Source: DTU036 sp964346475 (GTDB lineage: Bacteria > Bacillota > Clostridia > Peptostreptococcales > Acidaminobacteraceae). Taken from it: DNA of 64,000 bases. The stretch spans positions 20,903 to 84,902 of the forward strand of contig CAYFUM010000004.1 of the NCBI GenBank assembly GCA_964346475.1. Direction: 5' to 3'. The notes beneath the pieces were generated by a model. It did no database searches. It was not told where the DNA came from and was given only the letters and a program-made list of their open reading frames with translations. Positions 1 through 7,668 of the stretch are shown here, one piece after another; within the stretch, counting starts at the first letter, position 1; every line of letters begins with the position of its first letter. The position numbers and the translations under genes were made by a program.

Positions 1-1
1 T

Positions 2-853
2 TGGACAAGGAGTTTCTCGCCAAATTTAATCCTTGGGAAAAATGTTGCCAGGGTTCTGGTAATTGAAAAGGATAGGGGGAATGTCTATCATCTTTCTTCC
101 CAGGGAGAGCTTCTTGGCTCTGCCTTAGGCATAGGAGAGATCGAGAAGGCCCACCTGACCCAGGATAATAGAACCCTACTATTTATTAGGGGCAATCGCA
201 GGGTTATTGTGCTTGATGAGTACCTGCAAAGGGTAGGGGATATAAGCCTAGAAAATGGAGCCATTATAAACTTCAGCATTTCTACAAAAAATGAAGCTAT
301 AAACCTTTTGACTCTTGAGGAGGAGGAAGGAGAGTTTCTCAGCAGGCTCCATGTCTACTCCATGGAGGGCAGGCATATTGAGAGTCGCAGGGAGGATATG
401 CTGACCCTCAATATCTATTCCTCAGGTAAGGATACCCTGATTGTCTACCAGGATGGTATCCAGTTCTATGATGAAAACCTGGATAGAAAAGGAGATTTTC
501 TACCTACTAATAGGGTGATTTTCTCTAAAAAAGAGGGTTTCAACCTCTATTTGGTTACTGGTAACCCTGATCCTCTGGACATCGAAAAGGAGCTGGAGCT
601 CATATCCTTCTCCCTTTCCAATAGAAGAGTTGAATTTACTAGGAAAATATCTGATAATTATGATAATATATACTCCAGAGGTGGAGTTGTTTTAGCCAGT
701 TTTAAAAATACGCTAGACCTTTATGATCTAGAGGGCAACCTTCTTTTAAGAGAGACCTTGACCTTTCCTATTAAAAAGGCCATGCTTCTAGATGAAAATA
801 AATTGGCTGTCTTTGATGGCAGTAGGTTTACCCTTTTTGAAATAGAATATTGA
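2..853 (+). CDS. DUF5711-like protein, 5' end missing
   Basis: The frame is open from base 2 to the stop at 851-853, so the gene begins upstream of the window; about 283 C-terminal residues are visible. They consist of short alternating segments ending in charged turns (for example LDEYLQRVGD, LYDLEGNLLL), the texture of a beta-propeller or PQQ-like repeat protein. A GTG at 209 could act as a start, but coding sequence of the same character continues upstream of it, so it is probably internal. Placement directly before a CvpA-family gene is typical of the DUF5711 family in clostridia, whose role is unknown. The N-terminal membrane anchor expected for that family cannot be checked here. The family call is tentative; that it is a real gene is not. 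Confidence 0.6.
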   Translation, partial: WTRSFSPNLILGKNVARVLVIEKDRGNVYHLSSQGELLGSALGIGEIEKAHLTQDNRTLLFIRGNRRVIVLDEYLQRVGDISLENGAIINFSISTKNEAINLLTLEEEEGEFLSRLHVYSMEGRHIESRREDMLTLNIYSSGKDTLIVYQDGIQFYDENLDRKGDFLPTNRVIFSKKEGFNLYLVTGNPDPLDIEKELELISFSLSNRRVEFTRKISDNYDNIYSRGGVVLASFKNTLDLYDLEGNLLLRETLTFPIKKAMLLDENKLAVFDGSRFTLFEIEY

Positions 854-861
854 GGTGTGGG

Positions 862-1518
862 ATGAATTTAGCCGATGGAATAATCTTATTTTTAGTTGCT
901 CTAAGTGTCTTGTTTGGTTACCGTAAAAATTTAATAAGAAACTTCTTTGATTTTCTAGCTGTTCTAGCGTCACTTTTTATTGCAAGCCATTATTTTGGTA
1001 GTTTTGCCAACCTGGTTTTTAAGGTACCAGGGATCAAGCAGATACTGGGCTTTATAAGTGAAACTGTAATATCAAAGCTAGAAAGCCTTGATACTGAGAC
1101 TATCTTTACCCTGCAGGGTATGAAGGATCTAAATCTTGGCCAGGATTTTGGCACCTTTTTTGAAAGGGGTAGCTTTTTTACTGAAAAAAGCGAGCTGGTC
1201 TTTAGCGAGCTTTCCCTGGCTCTAGTTACAAATATGGCAGCCATGGTAATTCTTTTTGTGGGCAGTCTCTTTCTTATAAAACTCCTTGGTAGTATCTTTG
1301 AAAATACCAATAGGATGGCAGGCTTTATGGGTATAGAGAGACTTGGTGGGCTTATCTTCTCTGTTCTTAGAGGCTTTACCTATGGCCTTGTGGTGGCAAT
1401 AATAGTCCACAATCTAGCAGGTTTTTTTAACTCTGGTCTAATATATGATCTCTATCATCAGTCGACCCTGGCTACTCTTTTCTATGATTCGGGTATTCTG
1501 GGCGCAATAATATGGTAG
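862..1518 (+). CDS. CvpA family membrane protein
   Basis: A protein of about 218 residues with four hydrophobic segments: near residues 5-20 (ADGIILFLVALSVLFGY), 30-50, 110-140 and 170-190. This is the layout of the colicin V production/CvpA family, whose members are integral membrane proteins of poorly defined function. The ATG at 862 is preferred because GAGGTG lies 4-5 nt upstream; a TTG at 850 is in frame but has no ribosome site. The start lies 8 nt after the upstream stop, so the two genes are probably cotranscribed. The internal motif RGFTYGLVVAIIVH fits the family's conserved C-terminal helix. Confidence 0.75.
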   Translation: MNLADGIILFLVALSVLFGYRKNLIRNFFDFLAVLASLFIASHYFGSFANLVFKVPGIKQILGFISETVISKLESLDTETIFTLQGMKDLNLGQDFGTFFERGSFFTEKSELVFSELSLALVTNMAAMVILFVGSLFLIKLLGSIFENTNRMAGFMGIERLGGLIFSVLRGFTYGLVVAIIVHNLAGFFNSGLIYDLYHQSTLATLFYDSGILGAIIW

Positions 1519-1522
1519 AAGT

Positions 1523-1711
1523 ATGCGTCTAGAACCAGGTGACTTGATAGAAACAAAAAAAGCGCATCCATGTGGTTCCAAGGAATTCGAAATTCTTAGA
1601 AAGGGAGCCGACATTAAGATGCTCTGCAAGGGCTGTGGCAAGGAAATTTGGGTTGAGCGTATCAAGCTTGAACGCAGAATTAGAAAAGTAAATGGACAAA
1701 GACCTGATTAG
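1523..1711 (+). CDS. DUF951 family small zinc-ribbon-like protein
   Basis: A 62-residue protein with the DUF951 features: an acidic-hydrophobic start (LEPGDLIETKK), then HPCGSKEFEI, then a CKGCGKEIWV motif and a basic tail. The cysteines (HPCG and CKGC) could form a small metal site. The family is widespread in Bacillota (YyzM in Bacillus) and usually sits near the SpoIIM-family/rpsF region, as here; its function is unknown. The gene begins 4 nt after the cvpA stop. Its last codons lie inside a terminator-like hairpin described separately. Confidence 0.85.
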   Translation: MRLEPGDLIETKKAHPCGSKEFEILRKGADIKMLCKGCGKEIWVERIKLERRIRKVNGQRPD

Positions 1712-1723
1712 TGGGTCTTTTTC
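1698..1723 (+). terminator. Intrinsic terminator overlapping the DUF951 stop
   Basis: A perfect 7-bp stem AAAGACC (1698-1704) / GGTCTTT (1714-1720) with a 9-nt loop runs into TTTTT. The TAG stop at 1709-1711 lies in the loop, and the next gene's ribosome site starts only about 5 nt after the T-run. It probably partly separates the DUF5711/CvpA/DUF951 transcript from the SpoIIM-family gene. Confidence 0.6.
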
Positions 1724-1736
1724 TCTAGGAGAAATT

Positions 1737-2327
1737 ATGAAAAAACTAAAGTATGAGCTTAAAGAGGTGAAGACAATTTTTCTTTATAGCCTTCTTGCCT
1801 TTTTAATGATAGGTTTTCTTTCAGCTCTTATACTGAGAAACCAGCAGGAGACTATAGAGGATTTGATGTTTGAATTTATTGGTAGCAAGGGAGATCTTAT
1901 TACTGCCTCGGGGGAGATCTTGGTTTGGGAGCTCTTTAAAAACAACCTTAAAGCAGCCCTCTTAAGCTATGGTCTTGGCTTTATTCCCTTTCTTTTCTTG
2001 CCAGCCTTAAGCCTGGTCACTAACTCCCTTATTCTAGGAGCAGCCTACGTCTTTACCAGACCTTTAATGGGTGCTTTTAGTTTTGTAGCTGCTCTATTAC
2101 CCCATGGTATACTGGAGATACCAGCCTTTTTATTGGCGGTTTCTCTGGGTCTTTATTTTTGCGGGAATTTGAATAAAAAAATTCTTAGGCGAAACCACCG
2201 ATCTCTTAGAGAGCTTGTCAAGGGTCATCTTTTAATTTTTATCCTGCTCATTACACCTCTTTTGATGGTGGCTGCTATTATTGAAAGTTATATTTCCCCA
2301 GTCATTATGAATTTCCTTATTGGATAG
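1737..2327 (+). CDS. SpoIIM-family (DUF95) membrane protein, YyaD-like
   Basis: A 196-residue protein with several membrane segments (LYSLLAFLMIGFLSALIL near the start, GLGFIPFLFLPALSLVTNSL mid-protein, and a final hydrophobic helix). It matches the stage II sporulation M / DUF95 family; the motif HGILEIPAFLLAVSLGL with its His, Glu and Pro is characteristic. The ATG at 1737 follows AGGAGAAATT and is chosen over an in-frame ATG at 1692, which would overlap DUF951 and has no ribosome site. Family members occur in non-sporulating bacteria, and the position before rpsF is like that of Bacillus yyaD, so it need not indicate sporulation. Confidence 0.75.
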   Translation: MKKLKYELKEVKTIFLYSLLAFLMIGFLSALILRNQQETIEDLMFEFIGSKGDLITASGEILVWELFKNNLKAALLSYGLGFIPFLFLPALSLVTNSLILGAAYVFTRPLMGAFSFVAALLPHGILEIPAFLLAVSLGLYFCGNLNKKILRRNHRSLRELVKGHLLIFILLITPLLMVAAIIESYISPVIMNFLIG

Positions 2328-2335
2328 GAGGGCCC

Positions 2336-3067
2336 ATGGTCTATCTTATTTGGCTACTACCACCTATAATAATTGTAGCTAGTCTTGTCTATGTAGTTGT
2401 GAAAATTAGATATTTTTCCAGGACGCTCTTTGGCACCAGCAGCTTGGTGGAGGGCTTAAACCAGCAAAAGCTGGAGAACTCCTTTAAGCCAAGGAGTCTT
2501 AACTCAATGGAGGCAGTCTACCTGCCTAGGATAAAGGAGGACTTTCCTGGACTTAGTATCGAAGAGTTAAAAAACAGAGCAGAGACAGTGCTCCTTTCGA
2601 GTTTTAGAGCTCTGGAGGCCAGGGACGTATCCCTACTAAGCCCAGAGGCTGGTCGACAGATCCATAAAAAACTTGAAAGGGAGATCGATAAATTAAAGCA
2701 GGAGTCCACCACCAGGGTTTTTGACAGGATAAGGATCCATAAAAGTGTGGTCAGTGACTATAAAAAGGACAGGGGCCAGGTCTTTATAACCCTGCAGTGT
2801 GGCTTGGAGGGCTATATCTATTCAAAAAAGGCCGATGGCACTATAGAGGGAGATAAGAAATATTTAACCCAGCAGGTTTATAGGATTTTCTATCTCTATG
2901 TCCAGGACCTAGATCTTGTAAAAAACAAGGAGGCTGTCGGACTTAATTGTCCTAACTGTGGTGCTCCAGTGAAAAATCTTGGAAATAAGTACTGCGACTA
3001 CTGTGGCAGCGGGATTGAGGAAGTAAATCTAAGGGTCTGGCGTCTTTTTGACTACAAGCTTGAATAG
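2336..3067 (+). CDS. Membrane-anchored Tim44-like protein with C-terminal zinc ribbon
   Basis: A 243-residue protein. Residues 3-23 form one N-terminal membrane helix. The middle (about 55-195) is an alpha/beta domain of the Tim44/NTF2-like type seen in clostridial proteins annotated as zinc-ribbon transport proteins. A C-terminal zinc ribbon CPNCGA...CDYCGS (about residues 205-223) carries four cysteines. The N-out or N-in orientation cannot be told. The start ATG follows AGGAGGGCCC and lies 8 nt after the SpoIIM-family stop. No enzymatic motif is seen; a scaffold or lipid/peptide-binding role is only a guess. No terminator was seen before the rpsF promoter. Confidence 0.65.
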   Translation: MVYLIWLLPPIIIVASLVYVVVKIRYFSRTLFGTSSLVEGLNQQKLENSFKPRSLNSMEAVYLPRIKEDFPGLSIEELKNRAETVLLSSFRALEARDVSLLSPEAGRQIHKKLEREIDKLKQESTTRVFDRIRIHKSVVSDYKKDRGQVFITLQCGLEGYIYSKKADGTIEGDKKYLTQQVYRIFYLYVQDLDLVKNKEAVGLNCPNCGAPVKNLGNKYCDYCGSGIEEVNLRVWRLFDYKLE

Positions 3068-3085
3068 AAAATTTCAAAATTATGC

Positions 3086-3114
3086 TTGTACAGGCTGGGG
3101 GCCCGTGTTACAAT
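3086..3114 (+). promoter_or_regulatory. Sigma-A promoter of rpsF-ssb-rpsR
   Basis: TTGTAC (3086-3091), 17-nt spacer, TACAAT (3109-3114). Predicted transcription start is near 3121, giving a leader of about 59 nt ahead of the rpsF ATG. I looked for the S6:S18 autoregulatory leader motif and could not draw it convincingly. Confidence 0.75.
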
Positions 3115-3179
3115 GTTAAACGCAGCAACTCTCTGCTCCTTCTTAAAAGAGGGGCCAGAAGACCAAAGGGAGGTAAAGT

Positions 3180-3464
3180 ATGAATAAATACGAAAGCATC
3201 GTTGTATTCCGTCCTGATATGGAAGAAGAAGCAAGAACTAGTCTACTAGAGCGCTTCACAGACCTTATCGGTAGGTATGGCAAGGTAGAATCAGTCGATG
3301 ACTGGGGTATGAAAAGACTTGCATATGAGATTGAAAAACTCACTGAAGGTTACTATTATCTGATAAACTTCGAAGCAAGTAATGATTTGCCCCAAGAGCT
3401 CGAGCGGAACTACAAGATCAATGATCGAGTAATTCGCTATAACGTCATTAGAAAAGAAGCATAA
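3180..3464 (+). CDS. rpsF: Small ribosomal subunit protein bS6
   Basis: A 94-residue protein of the usual bS6 length, starting NKYESIVVFRPD and carrying the family's EKLTEGYYYLINFEA strand and C-terminal NDRVIRYNVIR. It binds 16S rRNA together with bS18 on the platform of the 30S subunit. GGAGG sits 7 nt before the ATG. It is the first gene of a three-gene operon with ssb (9-nt gap) and rpsR, an order conserved across bacteria. Confidence 0.97.
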   Translation: MNKYESIVVFRPDMEEEARTSLLERFTDLIGRYGKVESVDDWGMKRLAYEIEKLTEGYYYLINFEASNDLPQELERNYKINDRVIRYNVIRKEA

Positions 3465-3473
3465 GGAGGAACC

Positions 3474-3887
3474 ATGAACCAAGTAGTGCTTATAGGCCGA
3501 TTAACTGCAGATCCTGAACTACGCTTTGCTGCAAGCACAGGAAAGGCTGTTACAAATTTTCGAATGGCTGTAAATCGCCCCTTTTCCAAGGAAAACAAGG
3601 CCGACTTTTTTAGAGTCGTAGTCTGGGGTAAACAAGCTGAGGCTGTGGCAAAGTATTTGCGTAAGGGTTCCCAATGTGCGGTCAACGGATCCATTCAAAT
3701 CGACCAGTATACCGATAGGGATGGAAACACTAGATATTCTACAGATATAGTTGCCAACCAGGTGGAGTTCCTTGGAAGTCCAACTGAATCATCGGGCCGG
3801 GACTATCAGGATGAAACTTCCTTTGGCGAAAGCCAGGAAGCTGATTCTGATTTTCCCCTGGTAAATGATGATGATATACCATTTTAG
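3474..3887 (+). CDS. ssb: Single-stranded DNA-binding protein
   Basis: A 137-residue SSB: an OB fold at residues 1-105 (NQVVLIGRLTADPELRF start, FFRVVVWGKQAEAVAKYL middle), then an acidic linker ending in DDDIPF, the tip that recruits replication and repair proteins. It is somewhat short because the linker is short. AGGAGG precedes the ATG. Located between rpsF and rpsR, it is the housekeeping SSB of the chromosome. Confidence 0.97.
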   Translation: MNQVVLIGRLTADPELRFAASTGKAVTNFRMAVNRPFSKENKADFFRVVVWGKQAEAVAKYLRKGSQCAVNGSIQIDQYTDRDGNTRYSTDIVANQVEFLGSPTESSGRDYQDETSFGESQEADSDFPLVNDDDIPF

Positions 3888-3895
3888 GAGGAGTA

Positions 3896-4114
3896 ATGGC
3901 TTTTAGACCAAGAAAAAAAAAGGTATGCCACTTCTGTGCTAATAAAATCGATACCATCGATTATAAAGATGTTAGAACGCTCCAGCGCTATGTATCCGAA
4001 CGTGGAAAGATACTTCCCCGTCGTGTAACAGGCGCCTGTGCAAAACATCAGCGCAAAGTAGCCCTGGCAGTTAAGCGCGCCCGCGCTGTTGCCCTACTAC
4101 CCTATGTAGATTAG
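3896..4114 (+). CDS. rpsR: Small ribosomal subunit protein bS18
   Basis: A 72-residue basic protein with DYKDVRTLQRYVSERGKILP and the terminal basic helix of bS18. It carries CHFC at residues 11-14 and CAKH later, so it is the zinc-binding (C+) paralogue type rather than the zinc-free form. It partners bS6 on the 30S platform. AGGAGG lies 5 nt before the ATG. An intrinsic terminator closes the operon right after its stop. Confidence 0.97.
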   Translation: MAFRPRKKKVCHFCANKIDTIDYKDVRTLQRYVSERGKILPRRVTGACAKHQRKVALAVKRARAVALLPYVD

Positions 4115-4115
4115 A

Positions 4116-4146
4116 AAAAAAAACCTCGGAATCCGAGGTTTTTTTC
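4116..4146. terminator. Bidirectional terminator between rpsR and the M19 dipeptidase
   Basis: CCTCGG (4124-4129) / CCGAGG (4133-4138) with AA/TT extensions, flanked by an A-run on the left and a T-run on the right. It can therefore end transcription from both sides. The last T is adjacent to the stop of the convergent dipeptidase gene at 4147. Confidence 0.9.
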
Positions 4147-5112
4147 TTAGGGTAGATGACGCATCATAAAGTTATACCAGTTCTTCCAGGCGACTTTTTC
4201 ATTGATTTGGCTACCCAGCGTTTTTTCCAGGTGTAAAATTAGCTCCTGGGCCGATGAATGATCGTAGATAACATCTCCTTTGCTAGAATCTGCTGGAGCA
4301 AAAACGCTAAGACAGTTACATAGATCAAGGCCTATTCCAACTTTATCCTCCCCAAGCTTTTTTATCAAGTAGTCGGTATGGACGGCAAAGTCCTGGAAAT
4401 CTGCATTAACACCATCTCTTGTAATAATAAAGTGAGCACCGTTTACTCCCAGCATAAAGTCCCTGTCCTTTAAAAGGTCCAGGTACTTGTCCTTAAGGCT
4501 TCTGGGGGTTGGCGTTATGCTGTTGGCGTTGCTGTGGGAAGCTACAAAGGGGATGTCCAGGGCTATTATGTCCTCTAATCCCTCATCGCTAAGATGGGAG
4601 ACATCGATGGGCATGCCAAGACTCCTTGCTATTTCCACTAGTTCAAAGCCCTTACTAGTAAGGCCACCTTTTTTATTGCCTTCCCTGTAGTCGCAGCCGT
4701 CGGCGTAGATGTTTCTTCTGCTCCAGCTAAGGCCAAGGAGCCTTACACCCAGCTCGTAAAAGGTGTAGAGATCCTGGGCCTTTAGTAGGGGCTCGGCCCC
4801 TTCAAAGGAGAGTATAAGTCCAATTTTCTTTGAGTTCTTACAAGCTTCCAGGTCCTTTTTTGACTTGATTAGCATAAGGAGTTCAGGGCTCTCTCTGATT
4901 TCCTGGTAGAGATAGCCTATTTGCTCCATGGCATAGTAAAAGGGATTATTTAATTGGTGTTTTTCTAGGAAGATTGAAGCTATGAGATACTTAACTCCTC
5001 CGGTTTTAAGCTTATCATAGAAGTCGCTTTCAAAAACTTGTTTTCTACCCTGGTTTCTTTTATGGCTAATATCGCTTAATAAATCAAAATGAGCATCAAA
5101 TATATCAGTCAT
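4147..5112 (-). CDS. Membrane-dipeptidase-type (peptidase M19) dipeptidase
   Basis: A 321-residue M19 (renal dipeptidase) homologue that cleaves dipeptides with a dinuclear zinc site. Visible ligands and motifs: the N-terminal HxD (DAHFDLL, residues 6-12), the bridging Glu in SFEGAEPL, DVSHLSD, and ASHSNAN before a TPTPRSLKD segment. Length is normal for bacterial members, and no signal peptide is seen, so it is cytoplasmic. The ATG at 5112 with GGAGGTAAAA upstream is preferred over a TTG four codons earlier. It is a single gene between two plus-strand units. It could also act on D-amino-acid dipeptides, as some M19 enzymes do. Confidence 0.88.
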   Translation of the reverse strand: MTDIFDAHFDLLSDISHKRNQGRKQVFESDFYDKLKTGGVKYLIASIFLEKHQLNNPFYYAMEQIGYLYQEIRESPELLMLIKSKKDLEACKNSKKIGLILSFEGAEPLLKAQDLYTFYELGVRLLGLSWSRRNIYADGCDYREGNKKGGLTSKGFELVEIARSLGMPIDVSHLSDEGLEDIIALDIPFVASHSNANSITPTPRSLKDKYLDLLKDRDFMLGVNGAHFIITRDGVNADFQDFAVHTDYLIKKLGEDKVGIGLDLCNCLSVFAPADSSKGDVIYDHSSAQELILHLEKTLGSQINEKVAWKNWYNFMMRHLP

Positions 5113-5278
5113 TTTTACCTCCAATAAAAGTATAGCAAGACCTGGGGCTTATAGCAATTTTAAAAGGACTTTACTAAAGCCTTTTAAGTGTTTTTACCTA
5201 TGTTAGGGGCCTAGGCCTGGTGATAAAGACTGGGCAGGGAAGCTTCCTAGCTAGCCTTTATGCACTTGGGCTTATCTG

Positions 5279-5287
5279 TGCTATAAT
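5279..5287 (+). promoter_or_regulatory. Extended -10 promoter of pncB
   Basis: TGC directly before TATAAT (5282-5287) forms an extended -10; the -35 region is weak. The rest of the 211-nt gap between the divergent dipeptidase and pncB starts (5113-5323) shows no clear repeat, riboswitch or small gene. Confidence 0.6.
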
Positions 5288-5323
5288 TAGGAAAGTAAAT
5301 AAGGAGAAGGAAAAGGGTTCAAT

Positions 5324-6775
5324 ATGAAAATAAAAGAGAATTACACGCTGCTTATGGATCTCTATGAGATGACCATGGGCATGGGTTATTTTGAGAGCGG
5401 TTATAAGGACACTGTTGTTTACTTTGACATGTTTTTTAGAAGAACTCCCGATGGCGGAGGCTTTGCAGTGGCAGCAGGCTTGGCTCAACTAATAGAGTAT
5501 ATTGAAAACCTAAGTTATAACCAGGATGATATTGACTATCTAAGAAGTGTTGGCATCACCAATGAAGACTTTCTGGACTATGTTAGAAACTTTAAATTTA
5601 CAGGTGATATATGGGCCATAGAAGAAGGCACTCCGGTTTTTCCAGGAGAACCTCTAGTGGTGGTCAGGGCTCCTATTATAGAGGCTCAGCTCATTGAAAC
5701 AGCCCTTCTTGTCAATGTCAATCATCAGACCCTGATAGCAACCAAGGCCAATAGGATTAAGAGAGCTGCCCTAGATAAGGGAGTGGTAGAGTTTGGTGCT
5801 CGCCGGGCCCAGGGCAGGGATGGCGCCTATATGGGAGCCAGGGCAGCCTACATAGGCGGCTGTATAGGCACCAGTAATCTCATGGCGGGAAGGGATTTTG
5901 GAATCCCCGTTTTTGGTACTATGGCCCATAGCTGGATCCAGCTTTTTGATGACGAGTTGGAGGCCTTTAGAGCCTATGCTAGAAGCTATCCCCACTCTTC
6001 AAGTTTTTTAGTAGATACCTACAATACCTTAAAGTCAGGAATTCCCAATGCCATTAAGGTCTTTGATGAGGAGATAGTTCCCAGGGGCTTTAGACCAAAA
6101 TCAATAAGACTGGATAGTGGAGATTTGGCCTACCTATCAAAGAAGGCCAGGAAGATGTTGGATGAAGCGGGCTATAGTGATGTAAAAATCATGGCTAGTA
6201 ACGCCGTAGGCGAACAGACCCTCCAGGACCTCAGAGACCAGGATGCGGAAATCGACCTTTATGGAGTAGGAGAAAAGCTCATCACAGCCTCCTCTGACGC
6301 GGTCTTTGGAGGTGTTTATAAATTAGTGGCAGTGGAGAATGGCGGTAAGGTAGAGGCCAAGATTAAGATTTCAGAAAATGTAGAGAAAATAACAACACCT
6401 GGCTTTAAGGAGCTATATAGGGTCTATGATGGCGTTAATGAAAAGGCCATTGCTGATCTTATAGCCCTTAGGGATGAGGTTATAGATACAAGTAAACCCT
6501 TGGTACTCTTTGACCCCATCTATACTTGGAAAAAAACCAGGGTTGAAAATTTCAAGGTAAAAAAACTCCTAGTACCTATTTTTATTCAGGGCAAACTGGT
6601 CTATGAAAAGAAGAGTGTAGAGGAGATAAGGGCTTACAGGCAGGAAGAAGAGGATAAGCTTTGGGATGGGGTAAAGCGTATAAAAAATCCCCATAAGTAC
6701 TTTGTGGACCTGTCCCAGGAGCTTTGGGACCTTAAGCAGAACCTCCTAACCACCTATGCCAGGAGAGGACGCTGA
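5324..6775 (+). CDS. pncB: Nicotinate phosphoribosyltransferase
   Basis: A 483-residue enzyme converting nicotinate and PRPP to nicotinate mononucleotide in NAD salvage. The family signatures are present: LLMDLYEMTMG at residues 9-19, FGARRAQG near 160, GTMAHSW near 200 with the phosphorylated active-site His, and RLDSGDLAYLS near 265. Length is normal for the larger Bacillota type. It is followed by yybS with a 1-nt stop/start overlap (TGATG), so it is cotranscribed with the yybS-gdpP-rplI-dnaB block and probably drives it from the promoter at 5282. Confidence 0.93.
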   Translation: MKIKENYTLLMDLYEMTMGMGYFESGYKDTVVYFDMFFRRTPDGGGFAVAAGLAQLIEYIENLSYNQDDIDYLRSVGITNEDFLDYVRNFKFTGDIWAIEEGTPVFPGEPLVVVRAPIIEAQLIETALLVNVNHQTLIATKANRIKRAALDKGVVEFGARRAQGRDGAYMGARAAYIGGCIGTSNLMAGRDFGIPVFGTMAHSWIQLFDDELEAFRAYARSYPHSSSFLVDTYNTLKSGIPNAIKVFDEEIVPRGFRPKSIRLDSGDLAYLSKKARKMLDEAGYSDVKIMASNAVGEQTLQDLRDQDAEIDLYGVGEKLITASSDAVFGGVYKLVAVENGGKVEAKIKISENVEKITTPGFKELYRVYDGVNEKAIADLIALRDEVIDTSKPLVLFDPIYTWKKTRVENFKVKKLLVPIFIQGKLVYEKKSVEEIRAYRQEEEDKLWDGVKRIKNPHKYFVDLSQELWDLKQNLLTTYARRGR

Positions 6776-7668
6776 TGAAAAAATACACCTATAGCCTAGC
6801 TATGGGACTAATTAGCCTGGTAATTATTATAGGAATTTTTTCTGCAATGCTGCCAGCTATCCTAGTCTATGCTATAAGTCTTATCTATGCCTACAGCGCT
6901 GCTCGATATGGCGGATCCCAGCACCTGCTACCGGGTCTTCTTTTAATGGTGGCAGGATCCTTGGTCCTCTATGGACCAAGCCTAGTCCTCTTAGAGATCT
7001 TTCTCCTGTCACTATATGGCATAGTAGTGGGTATAAGCATCTTTAGAAGGTCCAGACCTGAGATGATTTTCTTTCCCAGCCTAGTTATCCTTTTTGCTAT
7101 AATGCTAGTCATGTTTTACCTACAAAAGATGGCACTAGGCATAGATGGACTGGGTAATCTTCTGGAGGCCTATCTAGCCAAGCTACAAGCCCAGTCTGGA
7201 GATGCCCAGCTTATAATGCTTCTTAGGGCTACTCTAAGGGACTATAGCCTCAGCCTGATTTTTATGGTGGCCCTTATGTTTAACCTCTTTTTCTGCTGGC
7301 TTATAAATAGAATCCTTGTAGTCAGCGGTGAAAGAAGGACGGGGCGCTTTATGTTTGAGTATTTCAGGCTAAGAGGCCTTGGTTTTATTCAGATAATCCA
7401 GCTCTATATGGTGGCAGCTATAGGAGCCTTTACCACTAAAATGCCCCTGGAGGTTGCCTTTGTTAGCCTGTCTTCCATGCTTATTGCCATTTTCTATGTC
7501 CAGGGACTTAGCCTCCTGGTTTATAGTATAAAAAGTCGGAGCAGGGGCAGGATTAGGCTGGTTGTTATGGTTTTAGTATCGCTTTTTATGCCCCTGGTTC
7601 AGTTCCTACTGGCCTTTATGGGCCTGGTTGATCAAAGAAAAGATTTTAGGAAATTGGAGAAGCTTTGA
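6775..7668 (+). CDS. yybS: YybS family DUF2232 membrane protein
   Basis: A 297-residue integral membrane protein with about eight hydrophobic helices, the DUF2232 layout. Its place directly before gdpP, rplI and dnaB reproduces the Bacillus yybS-yybT-rplI-dnaC order, which supports the name more than residue motifs do. It overlaps pncB by 1 nt and gdpP by 1 nt. The biochemical function is unknown. Confidence 0.85.
   Translation: MKKYTYSLAMGLISLVIIIGIFSAMLPAILVYAISLIYAYSAARYGGSQHLLPGLLLMVAGSLVLYGPSLVLLEIFLLSLYGIVVGISIFRRSRPEMIFFPSLVILFAIMLVMFYLQKMALGIDGLGNLLEAYLAKLQAQSGDAQLIMLLRATLRDYSLSLIFMVALMFNLFFCWLINRILVVSGERRTGRFMFEYFRLRGLGFIQIIQLYMVAAIGAFTTKMPLEVAFVSLSSMLIAIFYVQGLSLLVYSIKSRSRGRIRLVVMVLVSLFMPLVQFLLAFMGLVDQRKDFRKLEKL

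Noticed and set aside
3115..3179. S6:S18 autoregulatory leader motif
   Set aside because: The leader has the expected length but the conserved bulged-stem core could not be matched.
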